In this document: positions 52,979 through 61,091 of the stretch, in pieces
How positions within the stretch are numbered: the stretch's first letter is position 1
Layout of the letters: every line of letters begins with the position of its first letter
DNA from: Tsukamurella ocularis
GTDB taxonomy: Bacteria > Actinomycetota > Actinomycetes > Mycobacteriales > Mycobacteriaceae
Length of the DNA stretch: 64,000 nt
NCBI RefSeq assembly: GCF_024807615.1
Contig: NZ_JANUCJ010000002.1
Span: forward strand, 434,001 to 498,000
Reading direction: 5' to 3'
Notes under the pieces: model-generated
What the model saw: the letters and a program-made list of their open reading frames with translations, nothing else
What the model was told of the DNA's origin: nothing
Database searches by the model: none
Program-made: the position numbers and the translations under genes

Positions 52979-54460
52979 ATGACGTCACCAACGGACTACG
53001 ACAACTCCGTCCTCGCACACGAGGAGGAGGGGTACCACAAGACCCTGAAGCCACGGCAGATCCAGATGATCGCGATCGGCGGCGCGATCGGAACCGGCCT
53101 GTTCATGGGCGCGGGCAGCCGACTGCACGATGCCGGGCCCGGCCTGTTCCTCGTCTACGCGGTGTGCGGCCTCGTGGTCTTCTTCATCCTCCGCGCTCTC
53201 GGCGAGCTGGTGCTGCATCGCCCGTCCTCCGGGTCGTTCGTCTCGTACGCGCGCGAATTCTTCGGGGAGAAGACGGCGTTCGTCACCGGGTGGCTGTACT
53301 TCTTCAACTGGGCGGCGACCGCGATCGTGGACGTGACCGCGATCGCACTGTACGTCCACTACTGGGGCGCCTTCGAGGCGATACCCCAGTGGACGATCGC
53401 CCTGATCGCGTTGGCGATCGTGATGGCTATGAACATCATTTCCGTCAAGCTCTTCGGCGAGATGGAGTTCTGGGCGGCGATCATCAAGGTCGTCGCACTG
53501 GTCGGATTCCTCATCGTCGGCATCGTCATACTCGCCTCGCGCATGAAGGTCGGCGGACACACGACCGGCCCCTCCCTCATCGCCGACAATGGGGGCCTGC
53601 TACCGGTCGGCGCCCTGCCGTTGGTCGTCGTCGTCTCGGGCGTCGTCTTCGCCTATGCCGCAGTCGAGCTTGTCGGCATCGCGGCAGGCGAGACCGCTGA
53701 GCCTGCCAAGGTGATGCCGCGCGCCATCAACTCCGTGATCGTGCGCATCGCCGTCTTCTACGTGGGCTCGCTCATCCTGCTCGCACTGCTCGTGCCTTAC
53801 ACCGAATTCGCCAAGGGCACCAGCCCGTTCGTCACCTTCTTCTCCAAGATCGGCGTACCGTACGCCGGCGATGTCATGAACCTCGTCGTTCTCACGGCGG
53901 CACTGTCGAGCCTCAACGCCGGCCTGTACTCCACAGGCCGGATCCTGCGGTCGATGGCACTCAACGGCAGCGGCCCGGCGTTCACCGGCAAGATGAACCG
54001 CAACGGCGTCCCCTTCGGCGGCATCGCCCTCACCGGTGCGCTCACCCTGCTCGGAGTGGTACTCAACATGTTCGTCCCGGAGGAGGCCTTCAACATCGCG
54101 CTCGACCTGTCCGCGCTAGGCATCATCTCGACGTGGGCGATGATCCTGCTGTGCCAGATCCAGTTGCACCGATGGGCCGACAAGGGCATCGTCACCCGGC
54201 CGACGTTCCGACAGCTCCTGTCCCCCTGGAGCAGCTACGCGTCCCTCATCTTCCTCGCGGCCGTCGTCGTCCTGATGTGTTACGAGAACATCTGGAACCT
54301 GTACGCGATCATCGCTCTGGTACCCATGCTCATCGGCGGTTGGTACGCAGTGCGCGGCAAGGTAATGGCCGTGGCGGCCGAGCGCGTCGGCTACACCGGC
54401 CGATACCCCGTACTCCCCGAGCCACCCATCCCCACCGACCACAGCCGCGACCACGAGTGA
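52979..54460 (+). CDS. Amino acid permease (APC family, AnsP/GabP-like)
   Basis: A 493-residue APC-superfamily transporter with 12 hydrophobic segments. The first helix has the [13 protein letters not shown] substrate-binding stretch. [16 protein letters not shown] marks TM6, typical of the asparagine, GABA and aromatic amino acid group. The closest pattern is the L-asparagine permease AnsP, but this is not certain. Proton symport is typical. It follows the soluble kinase gene by 60 bases on the same strand. Confidence 0.9.
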   Translation: MTSPTDYDNSVLAHEEEGYHKTLKPRQIQMIAIGGAIGTGLFMGAGSRLHDAGPGLFLVYAVCGLVVFFILRALGELVLHRPSSGSFVSYAREFFGEKTAFVTGWLYFFNWAATAIVDVTAIALYVHYWGAFEAIPQWTIALIALAIVMAMNIISVKLFGEMEFWAAIIKVVALVGFLIVGIVILASRMKVGGHTTGPSLIADNGGLLPVGALPLVVVVSGVVFAYAAVELVGIAAGETAEPAKVMPRAINSVIVRIAVFYVGSLILLALLVPYTEFAKGTSPFVTFFSKIGVPYAGDVMNLVVLTAALSSLNAGLYSTGRILRSMALNGSGPAFTGKMNRNGVPFGGIALTGALTLLGVVLNMFVPEEAFNIALDLSALGIISTWAMILLCQIQLHRWADKGIVTRPTFRQLLSPWSSYASLIFLAAVVVLMCYENIWNLYAIIALVPMLIGGWYAVRGKVMAVAAERVGYTGRYPVLPEPPIPTDHSRDHE

Positions 54461-54926
54461 GCTTTCGAGCCCGACCCGCACCGGCCGGTCGAGGTAGGCC
54501 GCGCCTTGTGCCGGCGAGGCATGCCCGTGATCGGAGTGCGCACGTCACCGTCGGGGATGGCGGCCGCGCGCATGAACCGCGTACTCGCGAACGCCACCCC
54601 TCACATCTACGGCGAGGCATGTCCCCCAGGCCTGGCGACCGGTCTGAACGGTGGACCGCGGCACGGCAGTGGAGGGGTGCGGCGCCGCATGTCGCTGCCA
54701 TCACGAATCACCTGCGGTTGCGCCGGTAGGCGCATGAGTAGTTCTCCCTGCAATGGACACGGGTTGATACTGAGTCATCAGCAACCCGGCCGCGGCAGAC
54801 TGTGCTCATGCCGCTCAGGGGATCACTCGTTGGCGCCAGCTCGAAGTGCTGTTGGATTCATGACGTTGTGGTGCACTGCCTCCGGCAACAATGGCGTATG
54901 CAATCGAGGCAGGCTGGGAGGTCGGA
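54461..54926. other. Intergenic stretch without a supported gene
   Basis: About 465 bases between the permease and lipoprotein genes. Open frames exist on both strands, but none has a ribosome site, family resemblance or natural codon pattern. A block near 54730-54900 is AT-richer than the rest and may hold the promoter of the lipoprotein gene. It could be a decayed gene. Confidence 0.4.
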
Positions 54927-55937
54927 ATGAGGCGCGGTGCCGCCGCAACCAGAGTGAGACGATCGGCCGCGGCCTTTGTGTGTGCGGTCGTGGCGGCGGG
55001 TGGCGTGTCCGGTTGCATTCCTGGCGAGGGTTCAGCTGAGGGCAAGGCGCTTGAGTCCACGCTGCGAGCGCTTCCGTCGGTCGAGGCAGTGTCAGTGACC
55101 AATTACGTCCGGCATTCGACCTATCGTCTGTTGGAGGTGCAGGTCCGAATCCGCGATGCAACGACCACTGGAGAGCTGCGTGCGATCCAGGACGTGTACT
55201 CCGAGCGGGTGGCGGGGCGTGCGGGATCGGGGCAGGCGGTGGCTCCGTTGTCGATCGAGTGGTGCGAGCCCCGCTCAGCAAGTCCGGGTTCCACCTGTGG
55301 TTGCCCGTCGGGGGCGGATGTGGATCCGTTTCGGGCGCCTGGCAATTGCAGTTCGCTTCGGTCTGAACCGGGCGTGCAGGTGCCGAACGAGCAGTGGCTC
55401 CGGCTCAGGCGCACCGATCCGATCGATCATGTGCAGATGGCTGTGTCGCAGTCGACGCGGACCATCGAAGTGGAGGCCGCACCCTACAAGCTCAGGCAGA
55501 CGGTGCAGCTGGTTCGATCCTCGTTTTCCGACCTCGTCGATGCGGGGTGGACGTTCCGTTCTGTGTCCTCGACGATCCAAGCCCCGGATGGGATCCCCGA
55601 TGACACTGTCCTTGCGGTGTGGGATCACTTGGGAGAGCGGTCAGCGGCGACGATCACTCGATTCCGGTTCCGGCAATCACCATCGATCTCTGACACTGAC
55701 CTGGTTGCCGTCGACATGCACGCACTGTCCATCGAGGAGGTGCGTGCCCAGGCTCTCCGGCATCTCACAGTTCTGCAGAAGCTCGGTCGCCCGGTGATCT
55801 ACCAAGCGACCATCGCCGGCAACGTCACCATCGACGTCTTCGTCAACGGCTGCAAGCGGCGAAACACCGGGACAGTGCCCACCGCGCCACCGCCACCAGT
55901 GCAAGAGGGGCTTCGCAGCCAGTACGAGCGATGCTGA
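54927..55937 (+). CDS. Lipoprotein of unknown function
   Basis: A 336-residue exported lipoprotein. Basic N-terminus, hydrophobic core and lipobox VSGC with Cys30 as the acylation site. The mature part is soluble, mixed alpha/beta, with four further cysteines near 115-140 (WCEPRS, TCGCPSG, GNCSSL) that may form disulfides, and NGCKRRN and YERC near the end. No family recognised. GGGAGG five bases before the ATG at 54927 decides the start. Base use is less GC-rich than the genes to its left, so it may be acquired. Confidence 0.7.
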   Translation: MRRGAAATRVRRSAAAFVCAVVAAGGVSGCIPGEGSAEGKALESTLRALPSVEAVSVTNYVRHSTYRLLEVQVRIRDATTTGELRAIQDVYSERVAGRAGSGQAVAPLSIEWCEPRSASPGSTCGCPSGADVDPFRAPGNCSSLRSEPGVQVPNEQWLRLRRTDPIDHVQMAVSQSTRTIEVEAAPYKLRQTVQLVRSSFSDLVDAGWTFRSVSSTIQAPDGIPDDTVLAVWDHLGERSAATITRFRFRQSPSISDTDLVAVDMHALSIEEVRAQALRHLTVLQKLGRPVIYQATIAGNVTIDVFVNGCKRRNTGTVPTAPPPPVQEGLRSQYERC

Positions 55938-56065
55938 CCGAATCGTCCGGCACCGCACTGGACACCCGGCAGCGCTTCGGAAGACGGTGGTGATCAACAA
56001 GCCGAACGTTGGAGGCGGGCGGCACGCTCTGAAAGACGAACCCGCGCCCGGATGTAAGGAACGAG

Positions 56066-56728
56066 ATGTCACAGAGCACTGAACTCAATCAACTGTTTGA
56101 CGAGGTTCTCTCGCAGGGCGTACGGCCGCTGCTCAGGGAGCATGGTTTCGTCAAGTCGGGCCGGTCGTTTACCCGCCGACGCGGCCCGATCTACGACCGG
56201 ATTCACTTCCAGGGATCGAGTGTGAACTCCTACGCCCCGCCGCACCGGTTCTACGTCAACGTCGACGTCGGGTCGACCGATATCGATGATGCCTACCTGG
56301 GCTGGAACAACGACCGCCGCCTCAAGACCGAACCGATTCTCACAGGCCGGTGGGAACAGTTCGTCGACGGCGCACCCGACCGGGTCGAGTGGGACCTCGA
56401 CACCGACCAAGCCGCGCTCATCGAGATGATCCGCCAGAACGTACTTGAGGCGCTCGCGGTGATCGATCCCTTGTCGACTACCGCAAAGCTTGTCGACTGG
56501 GGTGTCGCCGAGGGAGGCGCGAACCATCTTGCAAAGCTATCCGCTTACCTTGTGACGATCGGCGACCTGGACACGCTCACGATCTACATCAGCCGGCTGT
56601 ATTCCCGCTGGAGTGAGGACTCGCGGTGGCCGATGTTCAGCGGTTTCCTCCGTGGCGCTATCGGCGAAGCTGCAGAGCCTTACATCGCTCGGGGCCTCCT
56701 CGACGACGGCAGTGGTCTTCGGCCCTAA
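56066..56728 (+). CDS. DUF4304 domain protein
   Basis: A 220-residue protein whose N-terminal half matches DUF4304: PLLREHGFVKSGRSFTRRRG, then IHFQGSS, and FYVNVDVGS. This domain is found in cytosolic proteins of accessory regions, often near toxin or immunity genes, but its function is unknown. The C-terminal half has tetratricopeptide-like helices. ATG at 56066 has AAGGAACGAG before it. The gene ends close to the convergent Lrp-type regulator. Confidence 0.75.
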   Translation: MSQSTELNQLFDEVLSQGVRPLLREHGFVKSGRSFTRRRGPIYDRIHFQGSSVNSYAPPHRFYVNVDVGSTDIDDAYLGWNNDRRLKTEPILTGRWEQFVDGAPDRVEWDLDTDQAALIEMIRQNVLEALAVIDPLSTTAKLVDWGVAEGGANHLAKLSAYLVTIGDLDTLTIYISRLYSRWSEDSRWPMFSGFLRGAIGEAAEPYIARGLLDDGSGLRP

Positions 56729-56773
56729 CGCTCTGGCTGTCTTCCCGAATGTGAGCGTCACTGGTGATGCGGT

Positions 56774-57244
56774 TCAGAGTGCCAGCGACGTATCCCTGCC
56801 GAGCGGTTTGGGTGAGTATGCTCTCAGGACCAGTGCGGTGGTGACGGGTCCGAAGCGCGCGATGGAGTCCACGATCTGTTCGAGCCGGGCTGCGTCGATG
56901 CAGTGGGTGTCGAAGATGAGGCAGTCTTCGCCGGTGACGCGCAGTGTCGAGATGATCTCGTTGGTCGTGGCCGCCAGTTTCAGAGCGGGTGCCAGTTGCG
57001 CATGAGTGGTGCGGAGACGGATCACGGCGTGGATGTTGAGGCCAAGTGCTGCCGGGTCGACGACAGCTCGGTAGCCGGTTATGACGCCGAGCTTCTCTAG
57101 GCGCTGGATGCGTGCGCTCGCCGCTGGTTGGGAGAGTCCGACCCGTCGGCCGACTTCCGCTCCGGTGAGGCGGCCTTGGCGTTGCAGAAGTTCGAGGATG
57201 CTCTGGTCGATCCGATCGAGTGCTTCCATTGAGTTCGACACCAT
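56774..57244 (-). CDS. Lrp/AsnC-family transcriptional regulator
   Basis: A 156-residue regulator with an N-terminal helix-turn-helix (about 10-65: LDRIDQSILELLQRQGRL, then VGLSQPAASARIQRLE) and a C-terminal RAM ligand-binding domain (about 75-145). Lrp proteins respond to amino acids and form octamers. ATG at 57244 (MVSNSMEALD) is used; GTG at 57241 has better spacing to AGGA and ATG at 57229 is also possible. A perfect palindrome at 57261-57274 upstream is a candidate operator. It is divergent from the hydrolase at 57356. Confidence 0.88.
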   Translation of the reverse strand: MVSNSMEALDRIDQSILELLQRQGRLTGAEVGRRVGLSQPAASARIQRLEKLGVITGYRAVVDPAALGLNIHAVIRLRTTHAQLAPALKLAATTNEIISTLRVTGEDCLIFDTHCIDAARLEQIVDSIARFGPVTTALVLRAYSPKPLGRDTSLAL

Positions 57245-57260
57245 CTTCCTCGCGATCACT

Positions 57261-57274
57261 TGCAGTGCACTGCA
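57261..57274. promoter_or_regulatory. Perfect 14-base palindrome, candidate Lrp operator
   Basis: TGCAGTG-CACTGCA lies 17 bases upstream of the Lrp-type regulator and about 80 bases upstream of the divergent hydrolase. Size and place fit autoregulation by a dimeric regulator. Confidence 0.55.
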
Positions 57275-57355
57275 GTCACGTTGGATTCCATCACACTTGG
57301 ACCACAGCGATCGGCCCACATGGCTGTTCAACGAGTGATTCGGTGGTGATGCAGC

Positions 57356-57904
57356 ATGGTGTCGTATGTGATCGTTCCGGGTATCGACGGGTCGGATGAT
57401 CAGCACTGGCAGACGTTCTGGGAGAAGGAGTGGGGCGACCTCGGCGTACGCATTGCGCCGCGTTCCTGGTCGGAGCCAGACTTGGCGAACTGGGTCGACT
57501 CCGTACAGGACGCGTTCGACGAAGCTTCAGTACGGGACCGCGAGGTGGTGCTGGTAGCGCACAGCCTGGGTTGTTGGGCCGTCTCTGAGTGGCTGGCGAG
57601 GAACCCGGCTGCCCGGGTCAAGGCAGCCTTTCTGGCTGCACCCCCTGACCCGCTGGGCAGCGCCTTCCCGCGGGATGCGGCGTCAACGTTCGTGAACGTC
57701 GAAGCCCGGACTCTCTCGTGCCCGAGCATCGTTGTGGCCAGCTCGAACGATCCCTATTGCGATCTCCACACGGCAGCGCGGATTGCGGGTGCGTGGGGAT
57801 CGGACGTCCAGCAGGTCGGCGCGGTCGGGCACATCAACTCAGCAAGCGGATTAGGGGCGTGGCCGCTCGGACGAGGGATTCTGGCGACCTTGGCCAATGC
57901 CTGA
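57356..57904 (+). CDS. Small alpha/beta hydrolase, RBBP9/YdeN family
   Basis: A 182-residue serine hydrolase of the same family as the one at 1240. Triad residues are visible: Ser in VAHSLGCWA (about 70), Asp in SSNDPYCD and His in VGHINSASG. The oxyanion stretch VPGIDGSDDQHW is at the N-terminus. The divergent Lrp regulator probably controls it. Both ATG (57356) and GTG (57359) are possible starts. Substrate unknown. Confidence 0.85.
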   Translation: MVSYVIVPGIDGSDDQHWQTFWEKEWGDLGVRIAPRSWSEPDLANWVDSVQDAFDEASVRDREVVLVAHSLGCWAVSEWLARNPAARVKAAFLAAPPDPLGSAFPRDAASTFVNVEARTLSCPSIVVASSNDPYCDLHTAARIAGAWGSDVQQVGAVGHINSASGLGAWPLGRGILATLANA

Positions 57905-57979
57905 CGCTCATCGGAGATCTCTGATGCCCGGCCAGCACGGGGCGGCGCGTTGTTCGCCGAGCAAGGGCCGGGCCGCGAG

Positions 57980-58714
57980 CTAGCGATCTACTGGAGCGCC
58001 CCGACTAGGAGCCGATTGCCGCCCCGGGGGGGTGACCTGGTCGGCGACTGCCCGCGCCAGTGCGGCATGATCCAACGGTGCCATCGCGTCATCGATGGTC
58101 ACCGGCTCGGGCACCAGCACAGGCTCCGCTGCGCTATCCGTGTCGTGCACACCGAGACCTGCCGTGGGGATTAGCACGGTTCCGTCCAAGGTCGGCGACC
58201 CGAGCAGTCGGTCAGCACCACGCGCGTGGGCGTCGCTGAACGGCCGCAACCAGCCCGGAAAAAGTTCCTCGTGATCAGCAATGAGCGAACCGTCGTCCAA
58301 CCTCGCTATCGCGGTCACCGACACAATGATCACGCGCGATCCTGCCGGCAACAACGCCACCAGTTGCTCCACGATCCCTACATAAAATGTCCCGTCGAAG
58401 CCATCGAAAGACTCTGGTGGTGATGTGAATGGCGTGACCGCCACGACAACCGCCCGGGCATCGACACCGCTCAGTGCAGCCCCTAAATCATCACCCTCAT
58501 CCACTCCGCGCGCACCTGGGCCGCCACACACCACCCTGAACCCGAAGCCAAATAGTCCCGGGCGGGCCTTGTCCAGCGGCATCACAACCAGCTCGATCGG
58601 TCTTCGCCCCGCTCTCGGGAGCGCTACTGAAGCATCCGTCCACAACAGGAGGTTGCGCTGCCCGATGGGAACTTCCGCTGGCGCACCGTGGCAATCCTTG
58701 ACCGCAAGGTCCAT
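57980..58714 (-). CDS. Hypothetical protein, possible NAD(P)-binding fold remnant
   Basis: A 244-residue reading frame with natural-looking protein composition. The second half resembles NmrA/SDR-type NAD(P)-binding proteins (VVVAVTPFTSP, then SRVIIVSVTAIARLDDG and an EELFPGWLRPF stretch). However, the N-terminal glycine motif is not where it should be: GGPGARG is near residue 64 after an unrelated 60-residue lead. It may be a rearranged or truncated gene. It lies between the hydrolase and tRNA-Val, in a stretch that may be accessory. Confidence 0.45.
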   Translation of the reverse strand: MDLAVKDCHGAPAEVPIGQRNLLLWTDASVALPRAGRRPIELVVMPLDKARPGLFGFGFRVVCGGPGARGVDEGDDLGAALSGVDARAVVVAVTPFTSPPESFDGFDGTFYVGIVEQLVALLPAGSRVIIVSVTAIARLDDGSLIADHEELFPGWLRPFSDAHARGADRLLGSPTLDGTVLIPTAGLGVHDTDSAAEPVLVPEPVTIDDAMAPLDHAALARAVADQVTPPGRQSAPSRGAPVDR

Positions 58715-58880
58715 GTTCAGACCACGCGGTCTAGAGACACGGTCACCTCCGAGCAGCGGCGCGCCCAGCTCGCCGACGCCGCCCGCTCAAGTACGCCCGC
58801 GATCTCGCCCGGGCGCCGATGGACCAGCCGAACAGGAACAGATCCACGTCGGTCACGTAAGGGTCACACGGTCCACAACG
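58715..58880. other. Intergenic stretch before tRNA-Val terminator
   Basis: About 165 bases with no supported gene. Short coding-like pieces in shifting frames on the plus strand hint at decayed coding DNA, but no family can be named. Confidence 0.3.
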
Positions 58881-58883
58881 AAA

Positions 58884-58907
58884 AAACCGCCCGTTACCAG
58901 GCGGTTT
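58884..58907 (-). terminator. Terminator after tRNA-Val(CAC)
   Basis: AAACCGCC (58884-58891) pairs with GGCGGTTT (58900-58907). Read on the minus strand, the stem ends in a run of six T (58881-58886), a classic intrinsic terminator just downstream of the tRNA. Confidence 0.75.
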
Positions 58908-58912
58908 CTCTG

Positions 58913-58984
58913 TGGTCCTAGCTGGGATCGAACCAGCGACCTTCCCCGTGTGAAGGGGACGCTCTCCCACTGAGCCATAGGACC
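58913..58984 (-). tRNA. tRNA-Val(CAC)
   Basis: A 72-base cloverleaf on the minus strand. Acceptor stem GGTCCTA/TAGGACC, discriminator A, D-arm GGCTCAGTGGGAGAGC, anticodon stem CCCC/GGGG with loop TTCACAC (anticodon CAC), T-arm with GGTTCGATCCC. No CCA is encoded. It points away from the tRNA-Gly cluster. Confidence 0.95.
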
Positions 58985-59022
58985 GAACTCGTTCGCGTCT
59001 CGGTGATACCAGCGAGGCGAAC

Positions 59023-59036
59023 GAGAGAGAACACTA
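59023..59036 (-). promoter_or_regulatory. tRNA-Val(CAC) promoter core
   Basis: On the minus strand this reads TAGTGTTCTCTCTC: a TAnnnT -10 followed by a pyrimidine-rich discriminator, 38 bases before the tRNA 5' end. The same 14 bases occur before tRNA-Gly at 59191 in the other direction. Confidence 0.6.
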
Positions 59037-59166
59037 ACACGACGGCTGAGCGAAAGGGTAATCGGGTACCCCACCTGGGACTACAGTCCGAACCTGTAAG
59101 TCGACGCTGTTCAGGGCTGCGCCCCACCACGCCGACTGCGCACGAAACACAGGGTGACCAGGCGAT

Positions 59167-59204
59167 TTGGCAGAGCGCTCGATGTTCACGTAGTGTTCTC
59201 TCTC
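59167..59204 (+). promoter_or_regulatory. Promoter of the Gly-Cys-Val tRNA cluster
   Basis: TTGGCA (59167-59172) is followed 18 bases later by TAGTGT (59191-59196) and the pyrimidine tract TCTCTCTC, a good -35/-10 pair. Transcription would begin near 59203, 40 bases before tRNA-Gly. A UUCG hairpin GGCGCT-TTCG-AGCGCC (59215-59230) lies in the leader. Confidence 0.65.
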
Positions 59205-59243
59205 GCACCGGAAAGGCGCTTTCGAGCGCCGGTCCGGACGAAT

Positions 59244-59316
59244 GCGGATGTAGCGCAGTTGGTAGCGCATCACCTTGCCAAGGTGAGGGTCGCGGGTTCG
59301 AATCCCGTCATCCGCT
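59244..59316 (+). tRNA. tRNA-Gly(GCC), first copy
   Basis: A 73-base cloverleaf with acceptor GCGGATG/CATCCGC, anticodon stem CACC/GGTG with loop TTGCCAA (anticodon GCC), T-arm GGTTCGAATCC and discriminator T. It is identical over its whole length to the copy at 60835. First of the Gly-Cys-Val cluster, an order also seen in mycobacteria. Confidence 0.95.
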
Positions 59317-59333
59317 CGAAGTGGGCTTACCGT

Positions 59334-59404
59334 GGCGGTGTGGCCGAGTGGTGAGGCAACGGCCTGCAAAGCCGTGCACACGGGTTCGATTCCCGTCGCC
59401 GCCT
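59334..59404 (+). tRNA. tRNA-Cys(GCA)
   Basis: A 71-base tRNA with acceptor GGCGGTG/CGCCGCC (one T-G pair), anticodon loop CTGCAAA (anticodon GCA), T-arm GGTTCGATTCC and discriminator T. It starts 17 bases after tRNA-Gly, so the two are co-transcribed. Confidence 0.94.
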
Positions 59405-59410
59405 CCAACA

Positions 59411-59443
59411 CGCTCAGCCACTCCGCAACGGAGCGGCTGAGCG
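59411..59443 (+). other. Long hairpin between tRNA-Cys and tRNA-Val
   Basis: CGCTCAGCC (59411-59419) pairs with GGCTGAGCG (59435-59443), and CTCCG pairs with CGGAG inside it, leaving a CAA loop and one A/C mismatch. There is no T-run, so it is more likely a processing structure for the tRNA precursor than a terminator. Confidence 0.5.
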
Positions 59444-59456
59444 CCACTTCACGTAA

Positions 59457-59531
59457 GCGCGATTAGCTCAGTGGGAGAGCGCTTCCCTGACACGGAAGAG
59501 GTCACTGGTTCAATCCCAGTATCGCGCACCA
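59457..59531 (+). tRNA. tRNA-Val(GAC), CCA encoded
   Basis: Acceptor GCGCGAT/ATCGCGC, D-arm TAGCTCAGTGGGAGAGC, anticodon stem TTCC/GGAA with loop CTGACAC (anticodon GAC), T-arm GGTTCAATCCC, discriminator A and encoded CCA at 59529-59531. Last tRNA of the cluster. Confidence 0.95.
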
Positions 59532-59539
59532 CCAAGAAG

Positions 59540-59564
59540 ACCCCCTGTTCGCAGGGGGTTTTCT
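59540..59564 (+). terminator. Terminator of the Gly-Cys-Val tRNA cluster
   Basis: ACCCCCTG-TTCG-CAGGGGGT (59540-59559) followed by TTT is a strong stem with a UUCG loop nine bases after the tRNA-Val CCA. Confidence 0.75.
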
Positions 59565-59602
59565 TGTATTGTTCGGACCTCTCGCGAGCGCCTATCACCG
59601 GG

Positions 59603-60124
<522 letters not shown>

Positions 60125-60496
60125 CGGTCACTCAGTGCACGACGGGCCGAGCTGCTTCAGCCCCTGGAACGACGTTCGATCTGTTCGACACCACCACGGC
60201 CGGACGTGGTGCGCACCGCCATGATAGACGGTCAGATCTGCCATCCGGCCTGAGTACGCAGCATCTGAGAACGAATACAAATGCGCCGCAACACCATCGA
60301 GAGCGCACCTCACTCGACCACGTTCGGCACGTCTTGGTGATTGCACGCGAGCGCTGAGCACCCTGCGCTGCAACCACACGTGACCGCCGGACGGTGCGCA
60401 CCTCCTCGACGGGATGTAATCCCGGGCGACCCCGGACAGCGCCCCACCGCCGGTCGCGCACGCACGAGCGGCGCACCGCCAGCTCGGGGGGCGCGG
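60125..60496. other. Intergenic stretch without a supported gene
   Basis: About 370 bases, AT-richer than average around 60230-60370. Open frames on both strands look like shadows. The right end may be the decayed 5' part of the oxidoreductase pseudogene that follows. Confidence 0.4.
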
Positions 60497-60770
60497 GTGG
60501 CCGTCACCGTCGACTCGGAGGGAAAGGCGCAACGCTGCCGCGAGCTCGCCGCCGACATCGCGATCACCTACCGCGAACAGGTCTTTGCAGCCGAGCTCGC
60601 CGTCCAGGCCGATGTGATCCTCGACATCATGGTCGGCACTACCTCCCGCGGAACATCGACGCGCTGAGGATCGGCGGGCGCCTCCCCTCGCCGATGCCGA
60701 GCAGGGCCAGGCCCTCCTCCAGTCGAAGGACTCCGTCGGCAAGGTCCTGCTCCTGCCGCGGGAAGCCTGA
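60497..60770 (+). pseudogene. Decayed NADPH:quinone oxidoreductase gene fragment
   Basis: Three frames together read like the C-terminal part of a quinone oxidoreductase. Frame one gives KAQRCRELAADIAITYREQ and ADVILDIM, then stops after a frameshift. The next frame gives YLPRNIDALRIGGRL. The third gives QALLQSKDSVGKVLLLPREA with a natural stop at 60768. In intact relatives the last two pieces are separated by roughly 90 residues, so there is also an internal deletion. The N-terminal half is missing. It lies just left of the second tRNA-Gly. Confidence 0.75.
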
Positions 60771-60834
60771 CGCCACCAGCCGATTCGCGCCCGGGCGCAA
60801 CCTTCGTGTAACTTGTTGCTCGCCCGACGGGCAC

Positions 60835-60907
60835 GCGGATGTAGCGCAGTTGGTAGCGCATCACCTTGCCAAGGTGAGGGTCGCGGGTTCGAATCCCGTC
60901 ATCCGCT
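60835..60907 (+). tRNA. tRNA-Gly(GCC), second copy
   Basis: Identical to the tRNA-Gly at 59244 in all 73 bases (acceptor GCGGATG/CATCCGC, anticodon GCC). The flanks differ. It stands alone, with a TAACTT -10-like hexamer at 60809-60814. The duplicate lies 1,591 bases from the first copy in the same direction. Confidence 0.95.
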
Positions 60908-60910
60908 CAA

Positions 60911-60942
60911 GAAGCCCCGGCCACGTACGTGGCCGGGGCTTC
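60911..60942 (+). terminator. Perfect 32-base palindrome after tRNA-Gly
   Basis: GAAGCCCCGGCCACGT is followed at once by its exact reverse complement. It starts four bases after the tRNA and would make a 14- to 16-pair stem. There is no T-run; T and C residues are few after it. The place suggests termination or 3'-end processing of the tRNA. Confidence 0.6.
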
Positions 60943-61091
60943 AGCCATTCCTCACGTACCGGGCTGGTGTGATCGCCGAACTCCTCTGGAGGAGACCTGC
61001 CGGGTTGACGATCGTGGCTCTCGGACCGGCGGGAATGGACGGAACAAGGCCAGCTGTCCACCGGGCCGTGGACACCTGCTAGCTTCCGACT

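Noticed and set aside
54506-55039. Plus-strand frame of 177 codons between the permease and lipoprotein genes
   Set aside because: No ribosome site or family, and it runs into the lipoprotein gene out of frame with a Cys/Arg-rich composition.
60128-60742. Minus-strand frame of 204 codons across the pseudogene region
   Set aside because: It is antisense to the oxidoreductase remnants and has no domain or natural composition.
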